A stretch of 64,000 nucleotides of DNA from Tyto alba (lineage: Eukaryota > Chordata > Aves > Strigiformes > Tytonidae), in NCBI RefSeq assembly GCF_018691265.1, contig NW_024881321.1:13085387-13149386 (forward strand), in the 5' to 3' direction. Under the pieces are notes generated by a model. That model searched no databases. It saw only the letters and a program-made list of their open reading frames with translations, and had not been told where the DNA came from. The translations under genes were made by a program, and so were the position numbers. Positions 1 to 13,200 of the stretch are shown here, piece by piece. The first letter of the stretch is position 1. The number at the start of each line of letters is the position of its first letter.

Positions 1-165
1 GGTCAAACACTGGAAGACATTACCCAGAGGGACTGCGGGATCTCCATAGGGACATCAAGACATTCAAAATGAAACTGGACATGTCCTTGAGCAACTCTCT
101 CTAACTGGACCTCCTTTAAGCAGGTGTCAGACAGACGACCTCCAGTGGTCCTTTGCAGCCAATAA
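1..165 (+). mobile_element. CR1 LINE 3'-terminal fragment
   Basis: The sequence follows the end of the avian CR1 second open frame and 3' UTR. A degenerate 'acactggaa...ttacccagagg' matches the NTGRHYPEG-like C-terminal motif. It is followed by the 'actggacatgtccttgagcaac' and 'gacctccagtggtcc' blocks that precede the CR1 3' tail. The fragment enters from beyond the left edge, so its true 5' end is not visible. The octamer-like ATTCTATGATTCTGTGATT tail is not recognisable, so the last bases have been lost or mutated. It is an old, inactive copy with no intact frame. The right boundary is approximate. Confidence 0.8.
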
Positions 166-1427
166 GGTTCTGCTTCTTGTGAGTATAGCTTGCTCTGATG
201 AAGTACTCTCTTGCCTTGTGAAGGCAGAGAAAGCAATGAAGGCTTTTCACATTTTTTCTACATCTAGCAGAAGTAATACTGCAAGAAAAAAATCAGTCAG
301 GTCTGTCTCTGGGTTAAGGGGAAAGAGTTATGCAGACAGTTTAAAAACCTTAAAGTTAAATAAAAAGGAAAATTTATATATGCTGGCTCTCAGCAATGTA
401 GACAAATTTGTATTTAGTTTAGATAAGAGCACTTCAAAGAAATCAGTTAAAGAGGCATAAATGGGACTGAAGAAAAATAAATGCGACCAAGATTTAAGGA
501 AGCAAAGGAGTATGTTAGCCAAAGGCAAATCAATGGTTGGAAATATGACTATGAAAAAAAGATATCGTTATTTAAGGAAGTAGCAGAGAGATACATAGCA
601 AGGGCTATTTGCGGAGGCAGCAACGTATAAGAAAAGATTAGTTCCTATGTGATTTTGTTTCAAAGTAGCTGTTCGTTGAAAATAAGCTAACAGATTTCAT
701 CTAGATGTACAGTAAGGTAACATTGTTTAAAGAAAAATACTTTAAAATGTTGTCTTGCAAGCTGCCACTGAAGGTCACACTTGTTTAGTGTAACATAGAA
801 GCCTATTTTCAGTTTCTATCATATAGCCAGCTGCCTGCCAGAGGACAGGAGCCTAATATAAAGAAATTAAACCATGAAGACAATCTCTTTAATGTAGTCC
901 AGAAAGAAATGTGTGTTTGCATATTAGGGATAAACTGCAAGTGCATCTGTTCCTCTCAGTGAAACCTCCTAAGTTTAGCTTACATATAAAAGGGGGCAGT
1001 AGACATCTGAATAGGATCTGCTTTTCTAAGAGCAACTACATGGATAGCCAAGGAGCTTAATAATTTCAAAAATTATAACTGCTTTGTGGTGCTATTAAGT
1101 AGTCAAAAGAACCTGAAAATAGTAAAGATTGTAAAAGCAGTTTCATAATTCAATGCTTTACACAATGGAACAGCTACAGTTTTAAGATTAATATAGTTTT
1201 GTATAACTGAGTACAAAGCTATGCTTTTTCAAAACCAGACTTTTTTTTCTTCCTTGAAATTATAATCTTGAAGTACCTGCTAACAAACAGTGTAATTCAC
1301 TGCCCCTTTTTATTTTTTTACTCACAATTTAATTAATATGCTAGAAATGAGAAATCCATATACCCCAGCATAATGAGCATCAGAAATTAGAACGATTTTT
1401 TTCCTTCCCTTTCGCATTCCCTTTTAC
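166..1427. other. Unique AT-rich non-coding DNA
   Basis: No gene or repeat family is recognised. Short open frames, for example about 179-460 on the plus strand, are lysine- and serine-rich products of A-rich sequence. They have no domain, splice context or family resemblance. Confidence 0.6.
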
Positions 1428-1990
1428 TGTTGGTAAACCCCAGTGGGCAGCTAGGCACTACACAGATGCTGGATAACTTCCCCCCCAACCATGACCCCTC
1501 AGAGGGATAGGGGAAGAGGAAAGGAAGAATAAAAGCAAGAAAACTTAGGTGTCTATATTTAAAAATTAAAAAGAAAAAAAAAATCATAAGTAAAGGATAA
1601 GTGGAAGAAGAGAGGTGAAAACAGAAGAAAACAAGTGATGCAAAGACAATCATTCATACTCCCAATGGCAGACAGATGCCCACCAAGTTTCTGAGCAAAA
1701 GGTGGCTACCCTTCCTAAAATGTCCTATTTTCCCGTTTGTTGCTAAGCAAGTCATTATACGGTATGGAGTATCTCTGGTTAGTTCAGGTCATCTGCAGGT
1801 TTGTGTCAGCTCAGCTCCCAACCTATCGTGCAACCTCCAGTCTTTAAACTAGGAAGAGGTCACAGTGGGAGCCATTGAGGCTAGCAAAGCTAGAACTTAA
1901 GTCTCTTACCAGTATTGTTTTGGTCACAAATCGAAAACACAGTACTATATGAGCTCTTATGAAGAAAATTAACTCTATCCTATCCAGGTA
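1428..1990 (-). mobile_element. Decayed solitary ERVL-type LTR (minus strand)
   Basis: Read on the minus strand, this matches the avian LTR that starts TGTCCTGG and ends near GGTTTAAACCACGACA. The 3' end lies at the left as 'tggtaaaccccagtgggcagctaggcactac'. The middle contains the 'acaagtgatgca' block and the 'tatacggtatggagtatctctggttag' block. The LTR start lies at the right as 'gaagaaaattaactctatcctatccagg'. Many substitutions and small indels make this the oldest-looking LTR in the window. No internal retroviral sequence is attached on either side, so it is a solitary LTR. No convincing target-site duplication survives. Ends are accurate to about 5 bp. Confidence 0.8.
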
Positions 1991-3076
1991 CGCCTTCTTT
2001 ACTTATCCTTTCCCTCCTTTCTCTTTCTTTCCCTTTCTTTCAAGAATGGCATTTCCAGCTTGCTGTGATTTGTACTCTTGTTCTTAGTAATATAGTGTAG
2101 TATATAACATTATATTTAAATTCTGCATGCTAATACTTAATATAAATTCTCTTTTTCAGACCGTCTGAAGTCTGGCTCTTCATGTTCTAGATATAGCCCC
2201 ATAGGAATACACATTCCTATGCTCAGCAGACAAGATCATTGTAAAAGTACTTGTGCATAGTTTATCACTCCGGTCTTTTCCAAAACTGCTAGCTTACAGA
2301 TATGAACAAGGGCATTGCGTTTGTGAAATAACAGCATAAACTGCAAAGTAATTCATGAATAACTGGCCTTCACTCCCAAAAATTCAATAAATAATATTTT
2401 TATTTTTGGAAACCTACTGAATCAATTGAAATGTTGTATTTGCAATTGTTTCTGCAAAATGTCCAGCCCTATCAGTATTCTTCAATTATGTCACTCAGAG
2501 AAAGTACCTGAGGGTCCCATGCAGAGTTTTCTCTTCCTTTAATGAAGCTAAGACAGATACATCAGAGTAAAATATAAATGCTTTCTTTTAACCAGGCATT
2601 ACAAAGTAATAAATAGCTGACCTCTGTTACCATAGGCTCAGATTGCTTTAGACTTTGTATTGGTTTTAGCCTTGCAATATCTTTTTTACTAATGAAGTAT
2701 TAAAATTCATATTTCAAAAATGGATAATTGAGGCAAAGGTAGACCAAAAAAATAGCTAGTGCACAATGTCCAGTGGAAATAGAATGTACTATAAGCAGGA
2801 AAAGCAAAGAAATCTGATTAGTATCCAGGTACTGACAGGTTTTTCCAGGAAAGCTTATAGCTGCCTCAAGTTCTGCTATTGCTCAGACCCAGGAGCTACC
2901 CCAGAGGCTACTTTACTTAATCTGAGCATTTCAGTATCTGTTTCACACTTGAAGCCCATTTGAAAGTCAGAAATGGACTTGCACCACAGATCCCTAAGGG
3001 ATCTTATCTGATAGGCATGTCTGATAGGTGGACACCACTGAGTTCATTGTAGATATAGCTTCTGGCTAATGTTTGG
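1991..3076. other. Unique AT-rich non-coding DNA
   Basis: No repeat family or gene is recognised. A splice-acceptor-like ctctttttcag ends near 2159 and is followed by about 33 open codons, but no good donor is present. I do not treat it as an exon. Confidence 0.5.
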
Positions 3077-3126
3077 TTTTTTTTTTTTTTTTTTTCCTTT
3101 TTTTTTTTTTTTTTTTCTTTTTTTTT
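3077..3126. repeat. Poly-T tract with two interruptions
   Basis: About 50 nt of almost pure T, broken only by CC and a single C. It is a simple low-complexity repeat. The lysine-rich minus-strand open frame across it is an artefact of the homopolymer. Confidence 0.95.
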
Positions 3127-5163
3127 AATAGGAAAAATATCAGTTGGGGATGAGAGGCACAGCAACCTTTCTTCAAGCAGGAAGGGAAGCAAAGGGAAGG
3201 AAAAAGAAGGAAAAATCAAGATGTAACTAAGTAACTTTGGCTTGAGTTACCACTCATCAGCTGAGCATGTCAAATTTGATGTTTGTGAGCTATTAGTATA
3301 CCATGACGAAGAGGCAAGTTTGGTTTCGGTTTTTTTTTGTTTTTTTTTTTGTTCATACCACTGTTCCTGTGACTTTTTGTGTGAGAAAACCAAAATGAGA
3401 TGCATCTCCCCTAGATTCATCCACCTAAAAGCTATGTATCTACTATACACTACTGCCTCAGACTCACTTTATATCCAGTGGGGTATTTTCAGAGGACAAT
3501 TCTTTAATTTTGAGGTAGATGTCCAAAACAGAGTATATGACTTTCTCTTACCAGTAATGTCAGTAGTGGAGAAGACACTTTTTTTGTGATAAGAAGAGCT
3601 TGATATACTACTTACCTAAAGTGTTCTAAAATCAGAACAGAACGGTGCATTCTGCTTTTACTTTACAGGAGTAAAAATACCCCCACTCAAGTAAAGCTAT
3701 ACAATCGTTAGGAGACCTAACCAATCAGTACTTTAAGCAGACTTCAAAATATTTTATTTTCCCACCTAATCCTTCACTCCTCAGAAGACAAAATTCACTC
3801 TGTAAATACCGATAATGTAACACTATTCTTAAATGTGCTCTTCGAAGGCTTTGTCAATAGCTTCTATAATCCTATACCTAGTGATTAAGATAAATTAAGA
3901 AATTATTATACTGACTTATAAGAAATTGGCCCAGAAGGGAAAAGATTTGAGGAATAATTAAAAGAAGTGAATCTGCCTTGCCCCAGATGTTGAGCACATG
4001 GCGATATGATACACCTGCAATATTCATGTAACACTTGAGCATATTTACAGAGAGTAATAGTCAATCATTCAATAAGATATGCTTGATATGTTAGCAGGTT
4101 AGGAGTATATTTTCTGCAGAATTATCAAGCATAAATAATGTTAAAACTAACTGGCATTAAAAGTAAATAAGGTAGTTAATTATTTCTTTAAAAGAAATCA
4201 GATACTTTACTGGAAGCATTAGTTTTCATTCTTTCAATGGTTTGTTGATTTGTTTGAAGCCTCAAAGAAAGACCTATTTCCATGCTGATCCCATGAAATC
4301 TTAATGCAAGGGACAGGAAAGCAAATCAAGGAAACATCATGGAATTATTTTTCATTCCCCTGTCGCTTTGTCAACTCTAATAAGCATGTGAACTCGTTCT
4401 AAAAGCAGTTCCAAAACCATGAGGTGTGAGTTCATTGACGGGAAATCGGTAAGTTCAAAAGATAATGCTCATGTGATTATTTTTTGGTGTCTATCATCCT
4501 TCCTGCCACGAAATTGTCTTTTAGCTCTATGCAGTGTGAAAGTTTGAGTACTGACAGTGCAAGACCAGATCGTGGCATTCTCACTTCAAGAGACACAAAG
4601 CAGATGTTTCCACCTACTACCAGAAATGCATACAGTAACAATGCACTTAGCCCTTGCTTGTGTGCCTAACATTTAGAAAGTGTCAGCTTTCTGTTTCATA
4701 TATAAAAACTCTAATCATGCTGTACATACATTCATGCAATCATACCAAAAGGAAAGTCTCTCTAACCTCTTCACAGTTGCAGTACAGGGAGTATTTGCAA
4801 TGGACAGCCATTTTTACAGTTCCATTGGTCTATGTTTTCAGTACGCAACACCATTACTTCAATTATAATAGACCTACCTCTTTGTGACCTGGTTCCCTGA
4901 GGCTTGGCAGTCACAGGAGGTTAATCTGGTTTTGTGATTTTTGATTTACTCCAAGTTCCAGTATCTTTACTTTTATGCAAGTTTCCTAGGGGCTGTGCAC
5001 TGGAGTGAATACATGCACAATCTCTCATCCTCTTTAGTTCAAGCATAAACTTGGACCAAAATAAAAACCTAGATTTTACAAAGCTCAGTTACTACAGGAA
5101 AATTATGGTAGAGTCACAAGGTCATTCAAAGTAAACAAAATCTATGGTGGGGAGGGAAGCAAT
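3127..5163. other. Unique AT-rich non-coding DNA
   Basis: No gene or transposon signature is seen. A second short T-rich patch with single G interruptions lies near 3328-3350. The plus-strand frame at 3242-3589 runs through that patch and has no recognisable domain. Confidence 0.6.
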
Positions 5164-5201
5164 CCCCCCCCCCCCAAAAAAAAAAAAAAAAAAAAAAAAA
5201 A
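5164..5201. repeat. C12-A26 homopolymer junction
   Basis: Twelve C residues (5164-5175) are directly followed by 26 A residues (5176-5201). The array is likely to be length-variable and prone to sequencing or assembly error. Confidence 0.95.
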
Positions 5202-5562
5202 CAAACCACAAAATCTGTGTGACTTTGAAATAGACAGAATTTGGCTCCTGTGAGCCTCTGGGATTCTGAGACCCAGCCTACAGCCTTTCTTCAAAATATT
5301 TTCTGAAATGAATCAAATTCAAAATCTTACCATTTTTTGGGGAAGGTGGGAGGTGGGAGATATCTCACTCCCCATTAACATTACTGTAATCTCAGTGAGG
5401 AATGAAAAAGCTCCTGTACCTTGAGTAAAGGTCTCTGGGTAAAAAAGCCAGTAGCTATTTCACTCACACCTTATAAAAAAATAATACTATGTGCCATTAC
5501 ACATACAAGTATTCCCAGAACCTTTCTTGTAACAAACGCATAATAGCTTTTTTTTTCTGCAG
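5202..5562. other. Unique AT-rich DNA upstream of a candidate exon
   Basis: No repeat or gene is recognised. The last bases form a pyrimidine-rich tract ending in CAG, which serves as the acceptor-like signal for the segment starting at 5563. Confidence 0.5.
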
Positions 5563-5617
5563 ACTATGAACAAATAAAAGATGCTATTAACAGCTTGAGA
5601 CAAAACTCGAATACACA
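5563..5617 (+). other. Candidate 55-nt exon, gene unknown
   Basis: Seen: a T-rich tract ending 'tttttttttctgcag' directly precedes 5563, and a near-perfect donor 'gtaagt' begins at 5618. Of the three frames only one is open. It starts at 5565 and reads YEQIKDAINSLRQNSNT, a hydrophilic helical-looking peptide. Two bases are left over at each end (phase 2 in and out). The next strong acceptor downstream (before 6540) opens a frame of the right phase that runs to a stop at 6733 with AATAAA at 6731. Inference: this could be a real exon of a host gene or lncRNA. I recognise no protein family, and one short open frame between two good splice motifs is expected by chance now and then in 64 kb. Confidence 0.3.
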
Positions 5618-8600
5618 GTAAGTACATATATATTTAAAAGAAGTATAATACCTTAAGTGCCATTTCAAGTCCCATAAGCCCACTTAAATGACCATATGGA
5701 TATCAGTGGCTGGAAACATGCTTAATTTACACAAAATATAATTCAGCTGAATTATCTGCAGGCATGATTTAGCCAACGATAAAACCAGTAGCAAATAAAA
5801 TGGTCTATCTAGTATCTTATTAGGTGATCCCTTTAGCTGTATCCAGGGAAGATTATTTAATTCTTGACTGTGGAAAATTAAAAAGACTAATTTAAATATA
5901 ACTAGTAAATCTGTAAATTGGCAAGCATTTTCAAGACAGCAGTTACAACAAGGAAAGCTACTTTGAAGTGCGTGTCACTCAAGCTGATATGGACTATTTT
6001 CCTCATGTGGTGATCATCCGCTCATCTTCTGACACCTCCACTTTTAAGCCTTTCTCATTATTCCTTTGGCTCTTTTTCTTTCTCTTCAATCCTATACAAT
6101 ATGTAATTTTATGCACCATATACTTAGGTATTTTAATAACATTCTGCAAAGCCAAGTAAATTACTAGTAGCTCAGACAAATTCATAGATGATGCTTTGTA
6201 TTTGTTTCTCCTGCAAGTCCTCTAAACAAATTTTAGACAATCCTCTTTCCTCAATAACAGTGAAGTAAGCTAGTCCAATTAGTGTCATTGGGTATCACTA
6301 CAATATTAATTTTCATTACCCACTCTTGCATGAGATGATATGGTGATGATACAAAATAGTATTACAGAAAAATATGTCGCCTAGCTGAAAACCCTGTTAA
6401 ATATAATAGTACTGCCAGTGAGGAAAGTTTTATTGAATAACACTATGGCAATTGTTTGAATCAAGGGCAAGATAATTTTAATTTAAAAAAAAATATATAT
6501 ATATGATGAATTTCTTTTCTATGTCCTCCTCTCTCACAGTTCACTTGTGTGGGCTTTGCTTAAAGATAAACATCACTCCAAAATGAGACACAGTAATATT
6601 AGAGATAGTCAGAGCAAATTTATTCTAATAGATGTGAAAATGAACATACTTCCTTACCACTTACATGGTATTTTAATTACCACTTACACAGGCATTCATC
6701 ACAAAGTTAATCCTAAAACCCTTGTTTTTAAATAAATAATAGTTTAATAATATTTTAAAATAAATGCAAACATTTGAAATACTTTTCTAAAAGAGTTTGA
6801 TTTAAACTAAATTTCATATATAAGCAATGGGCTGACTTGAGTCATAATTAAAGATGTAAGTAATTAGTGCTAGGAAAAGAGGTTCAAAATGCATCAATGC
6901 AATCCTTTATAAATAATCATTTGTAAGAAAAAAAAGTATTTAGAAGAAAAATAACTGTTAAGGTATTCAATTCCCTTTTTCCTTCCTCTCTGTTAATGAG
7001 TTTTCATGTGTTGCTACAGCTGACGTAAAAATTAAGAACTTTTACTAATGCATCTGGATTTATTCCTTTGGGATTCAGTGGCAGAGTGCTACAATTCTAG
7101 CTGTTGAAATAATTTCCTCTTCCTTGGTTAACAACAGTCTGTTTATTAATCTCCTAGAAACGAAGTGTTCTGTCTCTGATTGCTGGCTATTATGAAAAAC
7201 TTTAGCTGACGGTCCTATTGTTTTCCAATGCATTCCTTAGTAGAACTGCATATACTAATAAGAACTAGGTATGCTAATAAGTCTTTTTTACATAGGCATT
7301 TTACATAAGTGTCCTCAAGATAGCAGGTGGCTTGCTTCAAACATTCACCACAAATACCAGTAATGAAATGGATAACAACATACACTTTTGTAATTCTTCT
7401 TCTGCCTTTTATACAAAGAGTCTTTTATTTTTTACAAAAGCAATTTAGACCTACATATTTTAACAAGTTAAGGCCAAACTACAAACACAAGGTGTTCATT
7501 TCCTCAAAATATAATCTGTCCTGTTGTACTAGATTAAGAGGTTGTGCAACTGAACCTTCATACCATGACAGTACTATGAAATAGTGTTTTATTTTGATAA
7601 AGAATTTGGAGAATGAAAGAATGAATGTTGCATGTGTTATCTGTCATTAATCCTATGATCTGTGTTGCAGGGTCATGTATTGATGTAAAAGAATGCTAGT
7701 ATTTCCCCTCTGATTTGCATCAGAACTAACTATACTATGCCTTAAGACATACCTTGATCAATAGTTGTTTTCTATAGTGATAACAAATCATAAGCATTGT
7801 TTGTTAGAGAGAAGTAACTACTATATGCAAAATGTCAATAAAAAGCATGGCATACTTCTGAAGAGAGGAAAAATAATAAATAATTTCTGTGTTATCTTTC
7901 CATTTGACTAAACCAGAGAACACTTACTCACTTAATGTCAGACTCCTATCCTCCTGTCCTGGTAATCTGCTGGAGGTGCCCTTGGAAGAACATGTAGGAG
8001 GATTACTTTTTGTTTAACTTCTCTGCTTAACCTTCACAGCATTTGCTTACTATGTTGTCAGTAAACACGGGTTTTAAAGGATATGTACTGCTGGAAATAT
8101 AGTTAAGTGCAGCATTAAGCAACTTTTTCTTAATCTCTGTGTAATTTCAGGTTGGAGTGAGTGGATAAAAAACTATTTCTTAAGCAGAACAATAAATTTA
8201 AAAAACAAAAGATTGAGCAGAAATTAAAGATAAGTAGCTGATAGGCAAAAGTCTCTTGTTTTGATGCAGATTTCTCCAAGTGGACTGCAAGTTTAATTTA
8301 TTTTATATCCATAAAAATAAATGATTGTCATTTATCAAGCCTCTTGTAGATTTGATTTATTATTTCTTTGTATGATAGTATCTCTCCACAGTTCTTGACT
8401 GAGACCAGGTATTTTTTTGCAAATCTTTGAGAAGAGCCTTTGGCTAATGTTACCTACATACACAAAACAGTCAAAGAATGGAAAGATAGATGGAACCAGA
8501 GGTTAAATTAATTGTTCTAAGTCCTATAATAGTCAGTGGCAGATTTATTAAGAGAGTTCAAGATTTCATAGACATAGCTCAGAGGTTTTACATTGTGCAA

Positions 8601-9247
8601 CCAGTCTTTTTCACTGGATGAAATTGTTAGCAAGGACAGAGGGCTCTGTAGCTCTTATTTTAGTGAGAATGAATGTTTTTCTTCAGCAAGGATTGCAGGA
8701 TCAAGAGGAAGCAATTACTGTTAAGGAAAATTAAAGTGTTTGAAAATTCCATTCTCCTGTTCATAAAGAAGCTATAAACATAATTTAAATAGACTGTCAT
8801 ATGAAAAGAAATTGATTATTCTGAAATTTCTGATTATTGTATAGATTGGTGAAGCAGTTGATTTACTGAAAGAAAACACAAACTTGAGTCAGAAAATCAA
8901 ATGCTTTTGCAACACCTCCTCACACATGGATTCACTCAAATATGGAGACCAATAATATCTCTTTCCTTTTACTTACAGAATATTGAGAATTTTGATTTGC
9001 ATTGGCTATATTGTAAAAGAGTTCTGTTTAGTTGCACAGCTATGGAAGCATGAAAATACTTTGATAGCAGTTATTTGCCCTTGGTGAAATTCTGTGAAGG
9101 ATTGAGAAGCTTGCATGCTTATAGTAAAAATTAATTTATGCTCATCTGCCAGAGACACAGGAAGCTGAAATTACACTTTTATTTACCCATTTTAAAATAC
9201 AGTTTTGTTGGAAGTCAATGGAGTACTCAGAATAAACTTATCAGAGC
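5618..9247. other. Unique AT-rich non-coding DNA
   Basis: No transposon is recognised. It contains a short (TA)n run near 6490-6503 and a strong acceptor-like tract (ctcctctctcacag) ending at 6539. The open frame at 6541-6735 follows that tract and ends within AATAAA-rich sequence. There is nothing else I can assign. Confidence 0.55.
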
Positions 9248-10265
9248 TTCAAATGGTTTAAGCCCAGAGGGAAACTGAACACCACCACCATACAGCTGCT
9301 CGTTCACTCCTGCCTCCTCAGGGATGCAGAGGAGAAAATACAACAAAAGGCTTAGGGAGCAAGACAAGGTCAGGGGGGGATGACTCACCAATTATGGTCA
9401 TGGGCAAAAGACAGGCTCTATTAGGGAAGAAATAGAACATCAATTTAATTTGAACACCACCACCACTAATTTACCAACCAGAGTAGGATAGTGAGAAATA
9501 CAACCACATCTGGAAAACACCTTCCCTTCACCCCTCCCTTCTTCCCAGGCTCAGCTTTGCTCCCAATTTCTCTATTTCCTCCCCTTCAGTTGTGCAGGGG
9601 GGCAGAGGATGGGGGTTGTGGTCAGTTTATCAGCCATTGCCTCTGCCACTTCTTCATCCTCAGTGGGAAGACTCCTCACACTCTTTCCCTGATCCAGTGT
9701 AGTGTCCCTTTTATGGGAGACAGTCCTCCATGGACCTCTCCCACATGAGTTCTTCCTATGGGATGCAGCTCTTCACAAACTGCTCCAGTGTGGGTCCTTT
9801 CTATGGGCTGCAGTCCTCCCAGCAACAGACTGCTCCAGTGTGGGCTTCCCACAGAGTCACAGCCTTCTTTGGGTGCAGACACCTGCTCTGGTGTGGGGTC
9901 CTCCATGGGCTGCAGATGGGCATCTGCTCCACTGTGGACCTGCATAGGCTGAAGGGGGACCTACCTGCCCTCTCATCATGGGCTGCAGGGGAGTCTGTGC
10001 TCCGGTACACCTCCCCCTGGCTCCTCCTTTCTTCAACTGACCTTGGTGTTTGCGTAAGTGTCTCCCTCACAACTCCTCCTCCTCTCAGGTTTCCCTTCTT
10101 AAATATGTTATCACAGAGGCACAGTCACCATTGATAATTGGCTCAGCCTTGGCCAGAGGCAGGTCCGACTTTGAGCCAGGGGAGCTGCAAGAAGCTACTC
10201 ACAGGAGGCCACGTCTGTAGCCCCTCCTCCACTACCGAACCCCCTGCCACACACAAATCTGACAT
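9248..10265 (-). mobile_element. Solitary ~1-kb avian ERVL-type LTR (minus strand)
   Basis: This is the reverse complement of a well-known bird LTR. From left to right it shows the LTR 3' end ('atggtttaagcccag...'), the 'actcaccaattatggtcatgggcaaaa' block, and several degenerate copies of 'ctgctccagtgtgggtcc...gggctgcag'. It then shows the 'tgaccttggtgt' block, the promoter region 'cttaaatatgttatcacagagg', 'ttggctcagccttggccag' and the 5' end 'cccctgccacacaca'. Similar 5-mers at the edges (agagc at 9243, aaagc at 10266; 4 of 5 match) may be a decayed target duplication. Open frames of up to 134 codons inside it are not viral genes. No gag, pol or env lies next to it. It shares its 5' block with the LTR at 33514, so the two belong to one superfamily. 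Confidence 0.88.
10098..10105 (-). promoter_or_regulatory. LTR TATA-like box (TATTTAAG)
   Basis: On the minus strand this reads TATTTAAG, placed where the same motif occurs in the plus-strand LTR at 33671. The shared 'gtaac/gataac...TATTTAAG' context suggests it is the ancestral core promoter of this LTR superfamily. Confidence 0.55.
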
Positions 10266-13200
10266 AAAGCGTTCTATTTTCTCTTAATTTAGTACAATTG
10301 TTAGAGCATACATTTTCTAATGAATTTCTGACCAGTTTGTGATGTTTGGTTTCTTAGGACTACTGTGCCATGTTTCTTTATAGCACAGAGGAAGATGCAG
10401 GAATTCCAGAACATCCACCATTCTCAATGGAAGCATGTTTTTCAAGAAGTACTGAGACCAAGGAGAGTCTTTTTTTCCCCAGTCCTGGCAATGAGCACAG
10501 AAAGAGCTCTGAGATCTTCCCATCATTCTGATGAGACTTTACAAAAAAAATTATGTTGCAGGCATGTAATCAGGTTTTAACTTGTTCCTGCAACATTATT
10601 AGCTCTCTTCCTATAGATTACCAAATGGAAAACACAACAGATTTAAAGATAACTCATTCCAAAAGTTATTCATGTCATTATTAAGCAACAACAAGATAAT
10701 TAATCTATATCACAGAAATTAGCATCATTAATTATTACCCTGCTTTCATGCCTCTGAAGGAGAGATATAAGCATAAAAATAAGATTATTCCTTTTATATA
10801 GACTGATTTCTTTGTTTACAAATTGCAATAGAAAGCATACTCTTAATTTCTGTGGTTTGGCCACTATTTCACTTTGTTTCTTTCCACCCTACTGCTGAAC
10901 AGGAGGTAAGAGACAAGTGAGTAAGTACTTACCTCATTTGAACTGAAAAGGAAGATGGACACAATAAAACTACATCAACAGAAAAATATGGTGTAACTTT
11001 GCTTCACTCTGAAATATTATCTGAAGATGATTTGCACTGAGTAAACTGTAACTTACCAGAAGTATGACTCCATTTCATACAGCAGATAAACAGCCAATGT
11101 GTCCTTCCCATTACAGTGACACAGCTTACATGTACTAGAACTGCATTTCTCAGAACAATTAAAAAAGGATTCACCTAGTATATACTCTCTTATGTAAATT
11201 ATGCTCGGTTCAGTATATAAATTGCCAAAAGAAATCTTCAAGCTACCAACAATATCTAATAGTCTGTGTTTCAGATGATGACTTGTAACATCTACTGTCA
11301 AACCCCCAACATTTTATTTACACTAATGCGGTAGCTGTATGTGAAACTAAAGCAATATTCTTCAATTACTGTAGCTAATAATAAGTAAGGAGTAGCAGGA
11401 GAGTATCCTGATCTTCACACTTTTTTGCTGGAGAGTTTTTTTCTGCTTTGTACTTACAATGCTGCCAGCACAAATTTAGGGTCCTGCTATATCCTGTGTA
11501 AAAGTGAATTACTCTCCTTTAAGTGGCTGTCTATGTGGATGGGCTGACCTAGAGCAATAGATTCCATCCAGCTGAGCAAGACAATAACGCACATGCTCAA
11601 AGGGCTCTGCTCCAGGGAAGGTTGTGTGTCACATCACTAAGTTCAGCTGTCAGCAAGTACATAAGAGCACAGAAGAATAGATGAAAAGGCAAATAAAATA
11701 ATTAATGGTATTCTGTATGACTGGAAAACAAAATACATGGCTTTCTGGTGATACCTCAATGGATGGTTTCTGACATGATCAAAAGCTCTGTATTTTTGAA
11801 ATGGCAAGAAAAATCTAGGGTGTCTTTGTTCAGCCATTGTTGTAGGTCTGACAGCTACTCTCCTCAGTATGAAAGTCAGGAATTAGCTCAACGAAACTAC
11901 AGAACAGACTACCATTTGCAGTAATAGAATTAGTACATGGATGCATAGATGTGTATCTAAACATTTTGAATTAATTTACTGTGTCACTACCCAGCAGCTT
12001 CAGTACAAGTCCATGCCTCTCTCTTTTTATCATAATACTATCATGTAGCATAACATTCTTTCAGATATTCAGGTATTTAGTGTTGCAGCAATTAGTAAGT
12101 ATCTTCCTGTTGCATTTCAATTTAAATTCAGTATCACACAGTGCCAAATTGTCATATCTGCAGATATTAAAAATTTGCATAAATACAGGGAAGAGTAAAA
12201 AAAAAAAAAAAAAAAAAGTAAAGAAGGTATAAATGTGTATCTTCTGATGGTCTAATTTTCTTCATCATGTAATGCAGCTGTATCCTGAATTTGACTTTAA
12301 ATTGTTGTGAAAGCCTCTTGGCTACAATGATACGTATGTTACAGTTTTGAAACAAGATGGTAAGTCTGAAAAATATTTTTTCCATTAAATGAGATATTCT
12401 AGCATTCTTAAATCTAAATCACTTCACTTTTTTTAGTTGTTTTGTGGTTACTATGCATAACAACTTACATTTTTTGAGACTTACTGTATGGAAATACATA
12501 CTGTAGACATCACACAAAAATATTAGAAGTTTATTTTTTAATTATTTGTAAGCTATATCTCTCAAAAACAATACCAAAACTGGATTAATAATGAGCAAGA
12601 AAAATCTAGGTTGTCGATGAGCCTGTATAAGGGAACTGAATATACTATGGAGAAAGACACAGGGAAAGGTGAATTGTCACATAGTTATAAAAAATAATGC
12701 TAGGAAGCAGTTACAGAGTTACAGTTTTTTGTAACTGTCAGAAACACCTGTAAGGCTTTACCTGCCTGAAGTGATTCTAACCCAAGGAATCCATGCAGAA
12801 GACCAATCTATAATTTTACAATACAGGTTGATTGGCAAGAGTACCCTTCTAAAGTAGTGATTATAAGAGATGATGGCGGACAGAATTAGGAAAACAAGTT
12901 CAGGAAAGAGAATTTCAATGCTGATAGTTAAACTGAGTTTAAGAACAAGGAGTTCTCAGAGTACATTTGTTATCTGAAGTGCTGCTGAGTTAGAAAGGAA
13001 AGCCAGCATCACCTTCTTCAACCCTGGTTTTCTCTCTGCAACATACCCCTCCTGTAAGCTACTATTCTCATGTCGTCACTCTCATACTATTTAAAACTTG
13101 TTCAATTGTCAGTGTTACCAACCTCAATATTCTGTTTGCTTGAGTGGTAGCCCTTAAGGCATGTGGGAGCAACCTGTAAATGCATTGCTCTTGCATTAGG

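Noticed and set aside
9676..10134. Overlapping open frames of 81-134 codons on both strands
   Set aside because: All are within the minus-strand LTR at 9248-10265. The repeated Cys/Gly/Leu-rich pattern comes from the LTR's internal repeats.
10933..10942. 10-nt minus-strand microexon (cttccttttcag / gtaagt)
   Set aside because: Good motifs, but no partner exons on that strand, the length would shift frame, and very short pairs arise easily by chance.
11057..11140. 84-nt minus-strand open segment with a gtaagt donor
   Set aside because: The acceptor side has a poor pyrimidine tract, and the open frame extends well beyond the supposed acceptor, so an exon boundary is not supported.
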